Assembly: GCF_947179515.1 (NCBI RefSeq)
Contig: NC_067485.1
Span: 79,790,846-79,854,845 of the forward strand
Direction: 5' to 3'
Source: Apodemus sylvaticus
Lineage: Eukaryota > Chordata > Mammalia > Rodentia > Muridae
DNA: 64,000 nucleotides
This document shows, piece by piece, positions 10,563-21,599 of the stretch (its first letter is position 1; each line of letters opens with the position of its first letter). The position numbers were made by a program, and so were the translations under genes. The notes beneath the pieces are model-generated. The model did not search any database, had not been told where the DNA came from, and saw only the letters and a list, made by a program, of their open reading frames with translations.

Positions 10563-10937
10563 ATGGGAGCCTGTATCTTTAAAAGTAGATGGTGAGTCTT
10601 TAGGACACAGACTTGAGTCCTTGACTTACTAGGAAATCTTTCCTGGTTTAATTAATAAATTAAAATTATTAATTAGAAGAAACCATAAAGACTGTTCCTC
10701 TCTTTCAGATTTTGTAGCTATGCCAAATCTAGTAACCATATGGTGCGCTTTGTGTAAGACATCAGCTTTCTAACAGGACAGGACCTTGAGTTTTGAGGCA
10801 ACTGATATGGTGGGATGAAGGGAACTTTGGTACAGTGTGACAGCTGATGCTGATGCGGATGTGCCAAAGACACTGCCTCCTGATGCTCTTTTTTGTCTTC
10901 TTTATGAAATGTCTCAGACTAGGTGATAGGACACTGA

Positions 10938-11105
10938 AGTGTGTGTGTTTGTGTGTATGTGTGTGTGTGTATGTGTGTATGTGTATGTATGTGTGTATGT
11001 ATGTATGTGTGTATGTTTGTGTGTATGTGTGTGTGTGTATGTGTGTATGTGTGTATGTATGTATGTGTGTATGTGTGTGTGTGCGCGCGCGCGCGCGCGC
11101 GCGCA
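10938..11105. repeat. Compound (TG)n/(TGTA)n/(GC)n tract
   Basis: About 145 bp of TGTG/TGTA alternation ends in an uninterrupted run of about 11 GC dinucleotides (11083-11104). Alternating purine-pyrimidine of this kind is the classical Z-DNA-forming pattern. Cys-Val and His-Thr frames across it are artefacts. Confidence 0.97.
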
Positions 11106-11178
11106 TGTGATCCCCAGGACTTCTTGCAGGGTAAGCACTCACTCTATCACTGAGCTATATCCCACCCCCAGTCCCCAA
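11106..11178 (-). repeat. ID/B4-head SINE
   Basis: Minus strand: 'gggatatagctcagtgatag', 'agtgagtgcttaccctgcaa', 'gaagtcctggggatc'. This is a good ID-type tRNA-like head; the compound tract lies where its A-rich tail would be. Confidence 0.65.
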
Positions 11179-11710
11179 ATGTGGCTTCTTTACTTAGCCT
11201 TGGGTTCCTTGGCCACATCAGATGGCACTGCATGGCATTGTATTCTCCACTTTATCAGCTGACGACATCTTTTTTCCCATTTGAAGCAAGGTCTTATTCG
11301 GCAGCCGGTCTTGACCCTTATCTTCATCCTGCCTTTCCTCTGAGTGCACTTCCATTCCTGCCCACAACTTTATTTTAATGACGGCTTATACAAGCCTCAC
11401 AAAGAGAATGTGAGCTCCTGTTGGCTGGGTTGAACTCACCAGTGAGTTTTCTGGCCCAGGCCATCTTCTTTATCAGGCCCCTGTCAGTGATGCCAGTCCC
11501 TGGAGCACTGGATTTGAGTTTCTTGAGACAAATAACTTCATAGGATGGAGCTGAATTCAGGATGGTCCTTGAATGAGCTGGTGCCCCACCCACCCAATCT
11601 TCCATTTATTCAATATTCATCCAAGATGACTGGAAAAAACAGATTTGAGTAATTTCTTTGGGACTTCTAATGAATATCTTCATATCAAGGTCTCACTCTC
11701 ATATTCATTT
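11179..11710. other. Unassigned intergenic sequence
   Basis: No gene or clear element is seen. Confidence 0.4.
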
Positions 11711-11711
11711 G

Positions 11712-11713
<2 letters not shown>

Positions 11714-11751
<38 letters not shown>
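11714..11751. repeat. (CA)n microsatellite
   Basis: An uninterrupted run of about 18 CA units. Confidence 0.95.
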
Positions 11752-11754
<3 letters not shown>

Positions 11755-11759
11755 ACACA

Positions 11760-12300
11760 AGCACACCTCCAGTATCTCTTCAGAAGTTCTTCTAAGTATT
11801 GCTATGTCAGAATACAGTCCAAGAACAGTGTGGTGAGGACAATTCTGAGTGCTTGTGAGAAAACTCCTAGGAAACAAGACAAGAGTCCTGTGACCTGTTT
11901 CTTCCAAGCACAGACTTGTTCCTGAAATGTGTTTTCATGTCCCTCCCAAGTATGGCGGACAGGAGAGAGTTTACATCAGATCATTCATTTTACTTGGCTA
12001 TTGTTGTTTGTTTATATGCCTATGTAGACGAACATGTTTCTGTCACATGTGGCTTGTCTTTGTGACTGTAAACTGTACTCATGTGGTTCTTCTTAACTGT
12101 TAGAGTATAGATTGTCTGATTCTCTGAGTGAAGCTGGCTACGGCCGGAGGGTTTAATATGTCTTGGTGCTTAGGCTCCATTCTCCCAGGTTCCACTGCCT
12201 CAAGAGTCATAAACACTCGTACCTTTGCCCTTTAAAAATATGTCAATCCTTCCATTCCTCATCTATTTTATTTTTTAATTACTCCCAAAAATAAAATTAT
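11760..12300. other. Unassigned intergenic sequence
   Basis: No gene or recognisable repeat is seen. Confidence 0.4.
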
Positions 12301-12302
12301 AC

Positions 12303-12575
12303 ATGCCCACATTCATACATGGATATATACATACACTTACACTCACATTCCTCACAATCATACATATGCACTCACATGTAACATACACCATGGTTAAGCT
12401 TGTATGTGACCATATGCACCCACTCACAAACCCTCAAACACATACAGAAACTATATATAAACCAACACATGCATTTTACCCACATATTCACACAAACTCA
12501 CATATGTACATAGATACACATATACACATGTGCACACTCACACATGTGTATACTCAAAATGCATGAGTACACATA
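12303..12575. repeat. Degenerate CA-rich low-complexity region
   Basis: Imperfect CACA/CATA/CACT repeats over about 270 bp, an eroded microsatellite. The open frame across it is compositional. Confidence 0.8.
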
Positions 12576-12821
12576 TGTATGCACAGTCATGGGAGTTCTC
12601 TATGCCAGTCTGTATTGGGATGCTATTTCACTGAAGTACTTCCTGATTTCTATTCCCATGATTCCACAATTCCTCAAGGGAAGCCATTTCTTTGTCTGAT
12701 TTTTTTATTTTGATATATATGTACTATTAAAATGGGCAAATCAAAAGGTCTTAATCTGACAGAGTGCTTTCCTTAGGTTTTTCCTGAGAGGCACTGCCAA
12801 TTGACTTCAGTCAGTCGTTTG

Positions 12822-12835
12822 GCGCCATCTGCTGG
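12822..12835 (-). promoter_or_regulatory. Exact CTCF-core motif
   Basis: The minus strand reads CCAGCAGATGGCGC, which fits all 14 positions of the CTCF core CCASYAGRKGGCRS. The local sequence is not an obvious SINE. Orientation is the same as the motif at 2849. Occupancy is inference only. Confidence 0.65.
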
Positions 12836-12839
12836 TCAT

Positions 12840-13190
12840 GGACAGTCTGCGCAAATTAGAGCTGAAGAGCCCAGAATCCTCACTGAGTGCCTGTAACTAG
12901 TAATCCTGCTGAAACAGAGTTGTGTGTGACTTCATCGCAAATCTGCTCTTTCCTGTGCATACCTCTGAGTCACTTCATCCTATCCTCTCTGAATTTCACA
13001 AAGCACCTTTGCTTTATTGCCTCGGCCAAGTCGGCTCACAATGGAGACCAGAAGCCACATCTTGCCGCTCTCACATCCCCAGGGTCCAGAATACAGTAGG
13101 AGCAGTGAAACATGTTTCTATTACTCTGTGGGTTTTGAATGGCACAATGACCAATGTGGGCCATGAGATATGATGAAGCACAGACAACAT
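12840..13190. other. Unassigned intergenic sequence
   Basis: No supported gene or repeat is seen. Confidence 0.4.
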
Positions 13191-13195
13191 AAAGC

Positions 13196-13344
13196 TAGGG
13201 GTGGACGTGAACTCCTGATCCTTCTGCCTCTGCCTCCCCATGCTGAATCACAGGCATGTACCACCTGCTTTATTTACACAGTGCTGGGCCTCATGCACAC
13301 AAGCCAAGCACTCAACCTACTGAGCCTCCTCCACAGCCCTGCTC
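13196..13344 (-). repeat. B4-type SINE
   Basis: 'Actcctgatccttctgcctc', 'tgaatcacaggcatgtacca', then 'gctgggcctcatgcacacaa' and 'gccaagcactcaacctactg' are a B4 in reverse (B1-like tail then ID-like head). Confidence 0.7.
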
Positions 13345-13384
13345 CATCACTTCCCATGAGTCTGTCTAAGGGAAGCAGAGGAGC

Positions 13385-13462
13385 AGGATTATAAATTTAA
13401 GGTCATTCTGGGCTATACAGCAAGTTTGAGGGCAGCCTGGGCTACATGAGAAAGAGACAGGA
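13385..13462 (+). repeat. B4/B1-like tail fragment
   Basis: 'Ggattataaatttaaggtca', 'ttctgggctatacagcaagt' and 'ttgagggcagcctgggctac' match a B4 right half. Confidence 0.6.
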
Positions 13463-13681
13463 AGAAAAAGAGACAAAGAGACACACAGAAAGAGACAGGG
13501 AGGACAGCTGGATATAACCTGAGCTCTTTTGTACAGCAACACTTGAGCAATCCATGATTTGTTACAGTGGAGACTCCAGGAAAGCAGGTGGGCACAGCAG
13601 TATGAAACTTAAAAAAGAAGTAAGATGTAGTTCAGATGCTGATGTCTGCATAGGGTTGTGTTTTTATTTGTATGTGGCTAA

Positions 13682-13795
13682 TAGCAGGGTGTGGTGTTAG
13701 GCATCTGCAATCCCAAAACTTGACTGAGGCAGGGGGATCTTGAATTCAAGGCTACCCTGATCTACATAGTAAGATCCCATTCAGGAAGAAAGAAA
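13682..13795 (+). repeat. B1-related SINE
   Basis: 'Gcagggtgtggtgttaggca', 'tctgcaatcccaaaacttga', 'ggcagggggatcttgaattc', 'aaggctaccctgatctacat' and 'gatcccattcaggaag' follow an old B1. Its A-rich tail leads into the next repeat. Confidence 0.65.
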
Positions 13796-13905
13796 AGATA
13801 GGAAGAAGGGAGAGGGATGGAGAGAGGAAGGGAACAGAAAGGAGGAAGGAAGGAAGGAAAGGAAGGAAGGAAGGAAGGAAGGAAGGAAGGAAGGAAGGAA
13901 GGAAT
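13796..13905. repeat. (GGAA)n microsatellite
   Basis: A GGAA/GGAAGGAA tract, pure from about 13842. GGAA arrays can act as ETS-factor binding arrays, but nothing here shows such use. Confidence 0.95.
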
Positions 13906-14254
13906 CATCAAAGGAGACACTATGAAAGACCAGACACTGCCTGTTGATAACATCCCTTTCATTCCTAACCAGCTTTGTGGAGTTTGGATAATTCACAGTC
14001 CCAGTCCCCTGTACTTCTTCTAAACTGTGCTCCCCCACAGTTCACAGTTTGTTGAGTTTGGCTCCTAATCTACTGACTAGCATCCTTATGAACCAGGACT
14101 ATAAGACATAGTAGGACTTGCCCTGGGAGCCTGGTGTGCAAAAATGATTCTTATATCAGACAAGGGTATCCAGAGATTACCAGCAAGAAATCAGTAGCAA
14201 TAGGAAAAGTCTAGAACAAGCTTTCCCTGCCAATATCCTGACATCAGAGAGCTG

Positions 14255-14645
14255 ATTGGTCAGCCAGCATAAGGATCTGCACCAGAATGCCCTGCAGTAA
14301 CAACTTAAAAGAGGAAGGGTTGATTTTGCTCATGGTTTCAGCCCACGGTCACTTGCTTTGGGTTTCTGAGTGAGACAAAGTATCCTGGCAGTGTAAGAAA
14401 GTAGGGGCGGTAGTTGCTCACCTCATGCCAGGCAGGAAGCAGATAGGAACCATGACAACACAGGGCAGGGTAACACAGAGCCTTCAGTGACCTACTTCCT
14501 CTAACTGGACCATACTTCCCACAGCTGCACATAATCTGTTCAATTTTCTCAACCCATCAATGGATTAAACCATTCATTAGGTCAGAGCCCCTAGGACCTA
14601 TTTGTCTCTGGGAGCATCTTCATATTACAGATATACCCTAGGTTA
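14255..14645. repeat. Rodent dispersed mid-repeat
   Basis: 'Gggttgattttgctcatggt', 'ttcagcccacggtcacttg', 'gcaggaagcagataggaacc', 'gtgacctacttcctctaact' and 'aacccatcaatggattaaac' match a common murid mid-repeat related in wording to those at 5845 and 48480. Family name not assigned. Confidence 0.5.
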
Positions 14646-15235
14646 TCTCTTGACCAAGTAAAGCTGTCAGTCAATTATACTTTAACAACTGATTGTCTAC
14701 ATTTAGATTGGTAGTCCCTTGAGGTATCAACAAATGTAAATAATTTGGGATGTTATTTAGTGTCTTTTGTCTAGCACCTTAAAGCATCTCACAAGCATAG
14801 GTTACATACAACTAAGTTTCCTGCCTTTCAAAGGTGAAAAAGCAGTCAGACTTGGGGGTGCAATTCTGACTTCATCTACAGTTTTCATAAGGGCTCTGTG
14901 CAAGTGGCTCCTCCTCCCTCGCTCTGTTTTTGAATTGCACATAACTGTCAGCTGAATGTTTTAGGACCTCTCCCATAAGTGTCTTCCAGACAGGTGGATT
15001 TCAGAAGTCAAAATAAATGCAACAGATGGGTTTCTGCCTAGTGATAGCAAGGAGAATGCTGTTTGTCATGCACAGAAAAGCTTCTGGCTGAGGGAGTGCC
15101 ATGATCACCAGGGGATCTGCCCTACTTGACAGTCTAGGAATACCAATGTCTACAAGTCGAGGCAAAACAAGATGAAGTTCAGTATTCAGGTTGTCTATCC
15201 TATGAATGACAGGAATAATGAGAGCATCTTAGAAC
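14646..15235. other. Unassigned intergenic sequence
   Basis: No supported gene. The right edge may hold diverged L1 5' UTR. Confidence 0.35.
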
Positions 15236-17466
15236 TATGGAAGAACAGAGAGAAACAGCTGGGATAGGGTTGGCCAGAGCCCCACCTGCACTTAGGATCT
15301 GGGCAATGCCACAACACTCTATGCCAGGGAAGAACCAGTCACCCAGGGGTGCTGATACAGGCTTCCATGCACACAGGAGAGACAAGCCAGAGACAGCAGA
15401 ACCAACTAACACCAGAGATAACCAGATGACAAAAAGGCAAATGTAGGAACATTATCCACAGAAATTAAGGCGACATGACACCATCTGAACATAATTCTCC
15501 CACAACAGAAAGTCTTGGATACTCCAACGCACCAGAAAAGCAAGAATTGGATTTAAAATCACGGCTCATGATGCTAACAGAGGGCTTCAAGAAGGACATA
15601 AATAACCCCCTTGAAGCAATCCCACTAAAATCAAGGACTAGACAAAAGGGATACAAATTGGAAAGGAAGAAGTCAAACTATCACTATTTGCAGATGATAT
15701 GATAAGATACTTAAGTGACCCAAAAAACTCCACCAGAGAACACCTACAGCTGATAAACAACTTCAGCAAAGTGTTTTTAAATTAACAGCAAAGGATATTA
15801 AATTAACTCAAGCAAATCAGTAGCCTTCCTATACTCAAAGGATAAACAGGCTAAGAAAGAAATCCCCATCAAAATCCCAACACAATTCTTCATAGACTTA
15901 GAAAGAGCAATTCTCAAATTCATCTGGAATAACAAAAAAAAAAAAAACAAAAACAAACAAACAAAAAAACCCCCAGGATATCTAAAACTATCCTCAACAG
16001 TAACAGATCTTCTGGGGGAATCAGTATCCCTGACCTCAAGCAGTACTACAGAGCAATTGAGTTAAAAACTACATGGTATTGGTACAGTGACAGGCAAGTA
16101 GATCAGTGGAATTTAATTGAAGACCCAGAAATGAACCCACAGAATTACGGTCCCTTGATCTTTGACAAGAGAGCTACAATCATCCAGTGGAAACAAAGAT
16201 AGCCTTTTCAACAAATGGTGCTGGTTCAACTGGAGGTCAGCATGCAAAAGAATGCAAATTGATCCATTCTTATTTCCTTGTACTAAGCTCAAGTCCAAGT
16301 GGATCAAGAACCTCCACATAAATCCAGACACACTGAAACTAATAAAAAAGGAACCGGGGAAGACCCTTAGGACATGGGCACAGGGGAAAATTTCCACAAC
16401 AGAACACCAATAGCTTGTGCTCTAAGATCAAGAATTGACAAATGGACTTCATAAAATTACAAAGTTTCTGTAAAGCAAAGGACATTGTCAAAAGGACAAA
16501 ACAGCAACCAACAACCTGGGAAAAGATCTTTACCAACACTACATCTGACAGAGGGCTTATATCCAAGATATACAAAGAACTCAAGAAGGTAGACTATAGA
16601 GAGCTAAACACCCCCCTTAAAAATGGGGAACCGAGCTCAAGAAGGAATTTCTACCTGAAGAATATTGAATGGTGAGAAGCGCCTAAAGAAATGTTCAACA
16701 TCCTTAGTCATCAGGGAAATACAAATCAAAACAACCCTGAGATTTCATGTCACAACAGTCACAATGGCTAAGATCAAAAATTCAGGAGAAAACAGGTGCT
16801 GGCGAGGATGTGGAGAAAGAGGAACACTCCTCCACTGCTTGTGGGATTGCAAGCAGGTACTACCACTCAGGAAATCAGTCTGGAGGTTCCTCAGAAAACA
16901 GCAAATGATACTTCGGAGGACCCTGCTATACCACTCCTGGGCATATACCCAGAGGATTCCCCAGCATGTAATAAGGATACATGCTCCACTATGTTCATAG
17001 CAGTCCTATGTACAATAGCCAGAAGCTGGAAAGAACCCAGATGTCCCTCAATGGAGGAATGGATACAGAAAATGTGGTATATATACACAATGGAGTACTA
17101 TTCAGCCATTAAAAATAATGAATTCATGAAATTCTTAGTCAAATGGATAGAGCTGGAGAACATACTAAGTGAGGTAACCCTGTCAGAAAAGAATACTTGT
17201 GGTATGCACTCACTGATAAGTGGATATTAGCCTAGAAGCTTGGAATACCCAAGGCACAATTCACATATCAAATGATGCCCAAGAAGAAGGAAGGGGTGGC
17301 CCCTGGTCCAGGAAAGGCTCAGTAGAGCAGTGTAGGAGAATACCAGGACAGGGAATGAGGAAGTGGTGGATTGGGGAACAGGGGGAGGGAAGAGGGTTCA
17401 TGGGCATCCAGGAGAGGGGAAGTCACTTGGAATGTAAATAAAGAATATATGGAATAAAAAAAAAAC
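15236..17466 (+). mobile_element. L1 retrotransposon with large internal deletions
   Basis: It starts in L1 5' UTR-like sequence. It enters the ORF1 N-terminus at about 15425 (PTTESLGYSNAPEKQELDLK frame). At about 15613 it jumps straight to the ORF2 reverse transcriptase segment (LEAIPLKS). Two further deletions follow at about 15647, which removes the polymerase core, and at about 15860. From about 15870 the rest of ORF2 is present, ending at LISGY near 17229. Then come the 3' UTR and an A-rich tail at 17453-17466. Many stops and shifts are present, so nothing is functional. The first junction lies where ORF1 'cttaaagaaat' and ORF2 'cttgaagcaat' resemble each other, which suggests a homology-assisted deletion or template jump. 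Confidence 0.85.
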
Positions 17467-18183
17467 ACAAAGAAATACAGGTAAACAGGTTGAGGTCCTT
17501 AAAGACTTATAGGAAAGCACAACTTCTAAAATAGAGGGAGTAACAATAAAAAAATCACAAAAGTAAACAACTCTGGACATAGAGAACATAGGAAATAGAT
17601 CAAGAGTCATAGATGCAATCATTACCATCAGAATATAAGAGATAGAAGAGAGAATCTCAGGTTCAGAAGATACCATAGAAAACATTAACACTAAAGTAAA
17701 AAAAAAAAAAAAAAGGCAAAATGTTAAAAGCTCCTAACCCAAACCATCCAGGAAATTCAGGACACAATGCAAAGACCAAACTTAAGGATGATTGGTATAG
17801 AAGAGAGTGAAGATTTCCAGTCTTAAGGCCAGTAAATATCTTCAACAAAATTATAGAAGAAAACTTCCCTAACCCAAAGAAAGAGATGCCCATGAACATA
17901 CAAGAAGATTACAGAACTTCAAATAGATTGGACCAGAACAGAAAATCCTCCAGTCACATAACAGTCAAAACACCAAATACACTAAACACAGAAAGAACAT
18001 TAAAAGTATTAACAGAAAATGTCAAGAAAATATAAAGGCAGACCTATCACAATTACACAAGAGTTCTCAACAGAAACTATGAAAGCATCAAGATCCTGGG
18101 CAGATGTCATACACACCCTAAGAGAATATAAATTCCCATGCAGGCAACTGTAACTAGCAAGACTCTCAAATACCATAGACAGG
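17467..18183 (+). mobile_element. L1 ORF1 relic
   Basis: Decayed L1 ORF1: coiled-coil wording ('aaagaaatacaggtaaacag'), then the core domain ('caggacacaatgcaaagacc', 'gaaaacttccctaacccaaa', 'ggaccagaacagaaaatcc', 'agatcctgggcagatgtcat'). Frameshifts and stops are frequent. It begins immediately after the A tail of the preceding L1, so that copy probably inserted into or beside this older one. Confidence 0.8.
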
Positions 18184-19410
18184 CCACACCCTGAGAGGTC
18201 TTCAAAATCTACATCCACAGGGCATTGACCAGCCCCTTCTGCTCCTATTGGATCCATGTCACATGCAGATCCATCCACTTGCCCCACTAGGCCCAATCTG
18301 CCTATGTCACCCTGACCCCGTGAGCCCTGGACCAGCCACTAGGCTGGTTTTCCTTGATTCTGATTCTAAATATCCTCTTATAACTGAAATACTTTGCTTC
18401 ACCACTGGAAGCTTAACAACCTACCCTAATTGCCATGAACTCAGTGATGCTTTCAGTATAAATTAGCTATCCTAGAAACCTTGAACAAATCTGAGAAATG
18501 AACCAGAAACCAAATCATCCCTGTTGTTATGGCTCCTTACAACACAGGGTGCTTTATTCTGGATTATAATGGGGGTCAAATGCAAGAACAATCTGACCCT
18601 GTCAATAAGAACAAGAATGGGGCTAGACATTTTATATAACTAGACTCATTAATATATATTCATCTCAACATTATTTGAGAAACCAATAGGAATAATTTTG
18701 AAACATTCAAAAAAACATGGTGAATTAAGACTTCATTCAAATTCAAAGAGTATGCTACATATTCTGTATTGCCTGTGAAGAATGGGAAATGCTTTACTAA
18801 ATGTTTGCAACATTTCTGGACATAAGTGTTCCTCGGATGTTTTTCTTGAGAGATATGATGCAGAGAAAGTGGATATTTTGGCAAAACACATGACACTATA
18901 AAAATAGTGATTTCCCTAATCTCATATATGCCACGGGACGGGATGCTTACATCAGGTGAGGAAGAGCACAGCAGTATAGACACTTAACTTGTAGGAGAGT
19001 TTTAAAATTTAGGCACTCTAGAAGATGAACATTAATTGTGAACTTATGATAATGGAAAAGAAGGAGAGGAGACCATTTCCCCAACAGAAAGCAAGTCATG
19101 GGAATCATTTATGGAAGTCCCAAAATTATGAATCACTAGGAAACACATCATGTGTACTATTTTTGTCCCCTCTTTCTAATGTAGAACCGTAAGGAGCGTG
19201 CAGGCTTTTATTTCCAATCTGATGGTTATATTATGAAGATTTATTTGATGTACACATATTTATGACAATTGTAAGATTAAACAAAAGTAAGAATGCTACG
19301 CATCCTGTAATACTTCTTTAGTCTGTTGAATTAATTTATCTTCCCTTATAAGTATCCAGAATATCTTGTGATGATTCAAGGAAATATCATTCTTCAAGTT
19401 TCACTTAACA
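18184..19410. other. Unassigned sequence
   Basis: No gene supported. The minus-strand open frame at 18660-18983 (107 codons) has no recognisable domain. Confidence 0.4.
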
Positions 19411-19419
19411 TCAAAATCA

Positions 19420-20105
19420 CAACTCCTGATAACAAAGGACTTTGAATATTTTTAAGTGTTTCTTTGCCTTTCAAGATTCTTCTGTTGTAAATTCTCTGTT
19501 TTGCTCTGTACCACATTTTTTAATTAGGTTATTTGGGTTTTTGAAGATTAACTTGTTGAGTTCTTTATATATTTTAGATATTAGCCTCCAGTGGATGTAC
19601 AGTTAGTGAAGAATTTTTCCCAATCCTTAGATGCCTAGTTGTGCTAATGATGCCACCTTTTGTCTTACAGAATCATTTCAGTTTCATTAGGTCCCATTTA
19701 TCAATTGTTGATTTTAGATCCTGAGCCATTAGTGTTCTGTTCTGGAATTTTCCCCCTGTGCAAGTGCAAGTGAGTTTGAAACTCTTTTACAAGTTCTCTT
19801 CGATTAGACTCAGTGTATCTGGTTTGATATTGAGGAACACCATCCACTTGGACTTGAGATTTTTGCAAGGTGATAAGTATGGATATATATATTTGGTCTC
19901 CTAAATACAGAATATAAGTTGGACCAGCACTAGTTATTGTAGATTCCTTCTTTTTTCCACTGTATTTTTTTGTTTCTTTATCAAAGATCAAGTGTCCATA
20001 AGTCTATGAGTTTTCTCTTCATATTGATTCTTCAATTTGTCTTCAATTTATTCTATTGATTTCTCGGTCCCTGTAACAATACCATGTGATTAATATCACT
20101 ATTGG
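19420..20105 (-). mobile_element. Inverted 5' part of an Lx-type L1 (ORF2)
   Basis: On the minus strand this is L1 ORF2 C-terminal third: a WYW-like segment, then HLIFDKETKK wording, 'LQKSQVQVDGVPQYQT', and the region up to 'SLFLNREESW'-like sequence. The plus-strand piece that follows starts only a short distance further along ORF2. An inverted upstream segment followed by a direct downstream segment is the signature of twin priming. Confidence 0.85.
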
Positions 20106-20119
20106 TTTTAGAAAGTATA

Positions 20120-21598
20120 AAACAAAATGATCCTGAGTTCCTACCTCATTCCAGTCAGAATGTTGAAGACCCACACCTCAAGTGACAGCACTTGCTGAGA
20201 AAGATGTGAAGAAAGAGGAACACTTGTCCATTGCTGGTGGGGTTGCAAACCAGCACAACTACTCTGGAAATCAATCTGGTGATTCTTCAGAAAATTGGAA
20301 ATAGTTCTACCTGATGATCTAGCTATACCACTTTTGAGAACATACCCAAAGGACTCCCCACCACACTACTAGGACACATACTGCATCATGTTCATAGCAG
20401 GCCTATTTGTAATAGCCAGAAGCTAGAAACAACACAAATTTCCTTCAACTAAAGAATGGATTCAGAAAATGTAGTTCATTTACACATTGGAGTACTATTA
20501 ATAAAAATGATGACATTCATGAATTTGGCAGACAAATGAATGGAACTAGAAAATATGCTAAATTAGGTAACTCAGACCCAAAAGGACATGCATGCTATCC
20601 ATAGGTGGATATTAGCCAAAAAGTACAGTTTCAGCCTACAGAATCAGGTTGTAACAAGCAGAAATGCCCAAATGAGGAGGCTTCGATCCCACATGGAAGC
20701 AGGGAGGAAATACTCACAGGAGGTAAAGGGAGGCAGGGATCGAGGTGGGGGTAAACATAAACAGGTATGCAAGAAGTGTCTGGAGAGAAGCCCAGAGGAT
20801 CAAGGGAAGGAATGTAAATAAGGGGAGTGAGAGGTGTGAGGACCCTGTAGAAAGTTCCAGAGTTCCTGTAAGTTAGACATTCTCAGCACTTATTGGGGGC
20901 ACCTAACCTTTTGGGGAAAAGGAACTTGAAGAGTTTACCTCCAGGAGATAGACATAGACTTACATGGTGGGATAGGGTTACTAACCCAGTTAAAATACCT
21001 GACCCAGACTTTTGCCTGTTTAAAAGAATGTCAGGGACAAAAATGGAGAAGAAACTGAAGGAAAGGCAACTTTGGATCCATATCATGGGAGGCCACCAAG
21101 GGCTGACACTGCCATGCTCTGATGTGTTTACAGAAAAGAGGCAGGTGCAGCTGCCCTCTGAGAGGCCCAACCAGCAGCTGACTGACACAGAAGCAGATAC
21201 TTACACCCAACAATTGGACTGATGTTTGGAACCCCAATGGTTTAATTAGGGAAGTATTGAAGAAACTGGAAGGGAGAGCAACCTTTATGAAGATCACCAT
21301 TCTCAACTAACCCAGATCCCAAGGAGCTACCAGAACCTGAGTCACCAACCAGGAGCACAGAAAAGCTGGTCCAAGGCCCCTGACACATATGTAACAGGGG
21401 TCTGCCTGGTCTAATATCAGTGGGAGATGATGTGCTGAAACCTTGATGGACTTGAGGCCCCAGGAAAAGGTGAGGCCTGGTGGGGGGAACCACCCTCTCT
21501 GAGGCAAGAGGGAGGAGGAATGGAATGAAGCATAAGAGGAGGACTGAGTGGGGGAAATTACTAGAATGCAAATAAATAAAATTACATAGATTAAATAA
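20120..21598 (+). mobile_element. Direct 3' part of the same Lx-type L1
   Basis: Starts near ORF2 'LRFHLTPVRM'-equivalent sequence and passes 'gaaagaggaacacttgtcca' (GERGTL). ORF2 ends about 20620 with a CxxxHxxxxxC-region remnant upstream. A long Lx-type 3' UTR runs to the 'aaataaataaaattacatag' tail near 21598. Stops are frequent and it is non-functional. Confidence 0.85.
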
Positions 21599-21599
21599 A

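Noticed and set aside
511..11178. tRNA genes suggested by A-box and B-box-like sequences
   Set aside because: These are tRNA-derived SINE heads (ID, B2, B3, B4) without a complete cloverleaf.
10762..11262. Several overlapping frames with Cys-Val or His-Thr repeats
   Set aside because: They are produced by the TG/GC compound microsatellite.
15600..15625. A spliced and reintegrated L1 (ORF1 to RT joint)
   Set aside because: The full-length copy has no AG directly before the acceptor side of the joint. Local similarity explains it better.
18660..18983. 107-codon minus-strand frame as an extra exon of the coiled-coil gene
   Set aside because: Its composition is not coiled coil, and no acceptor with the required phase was identified.
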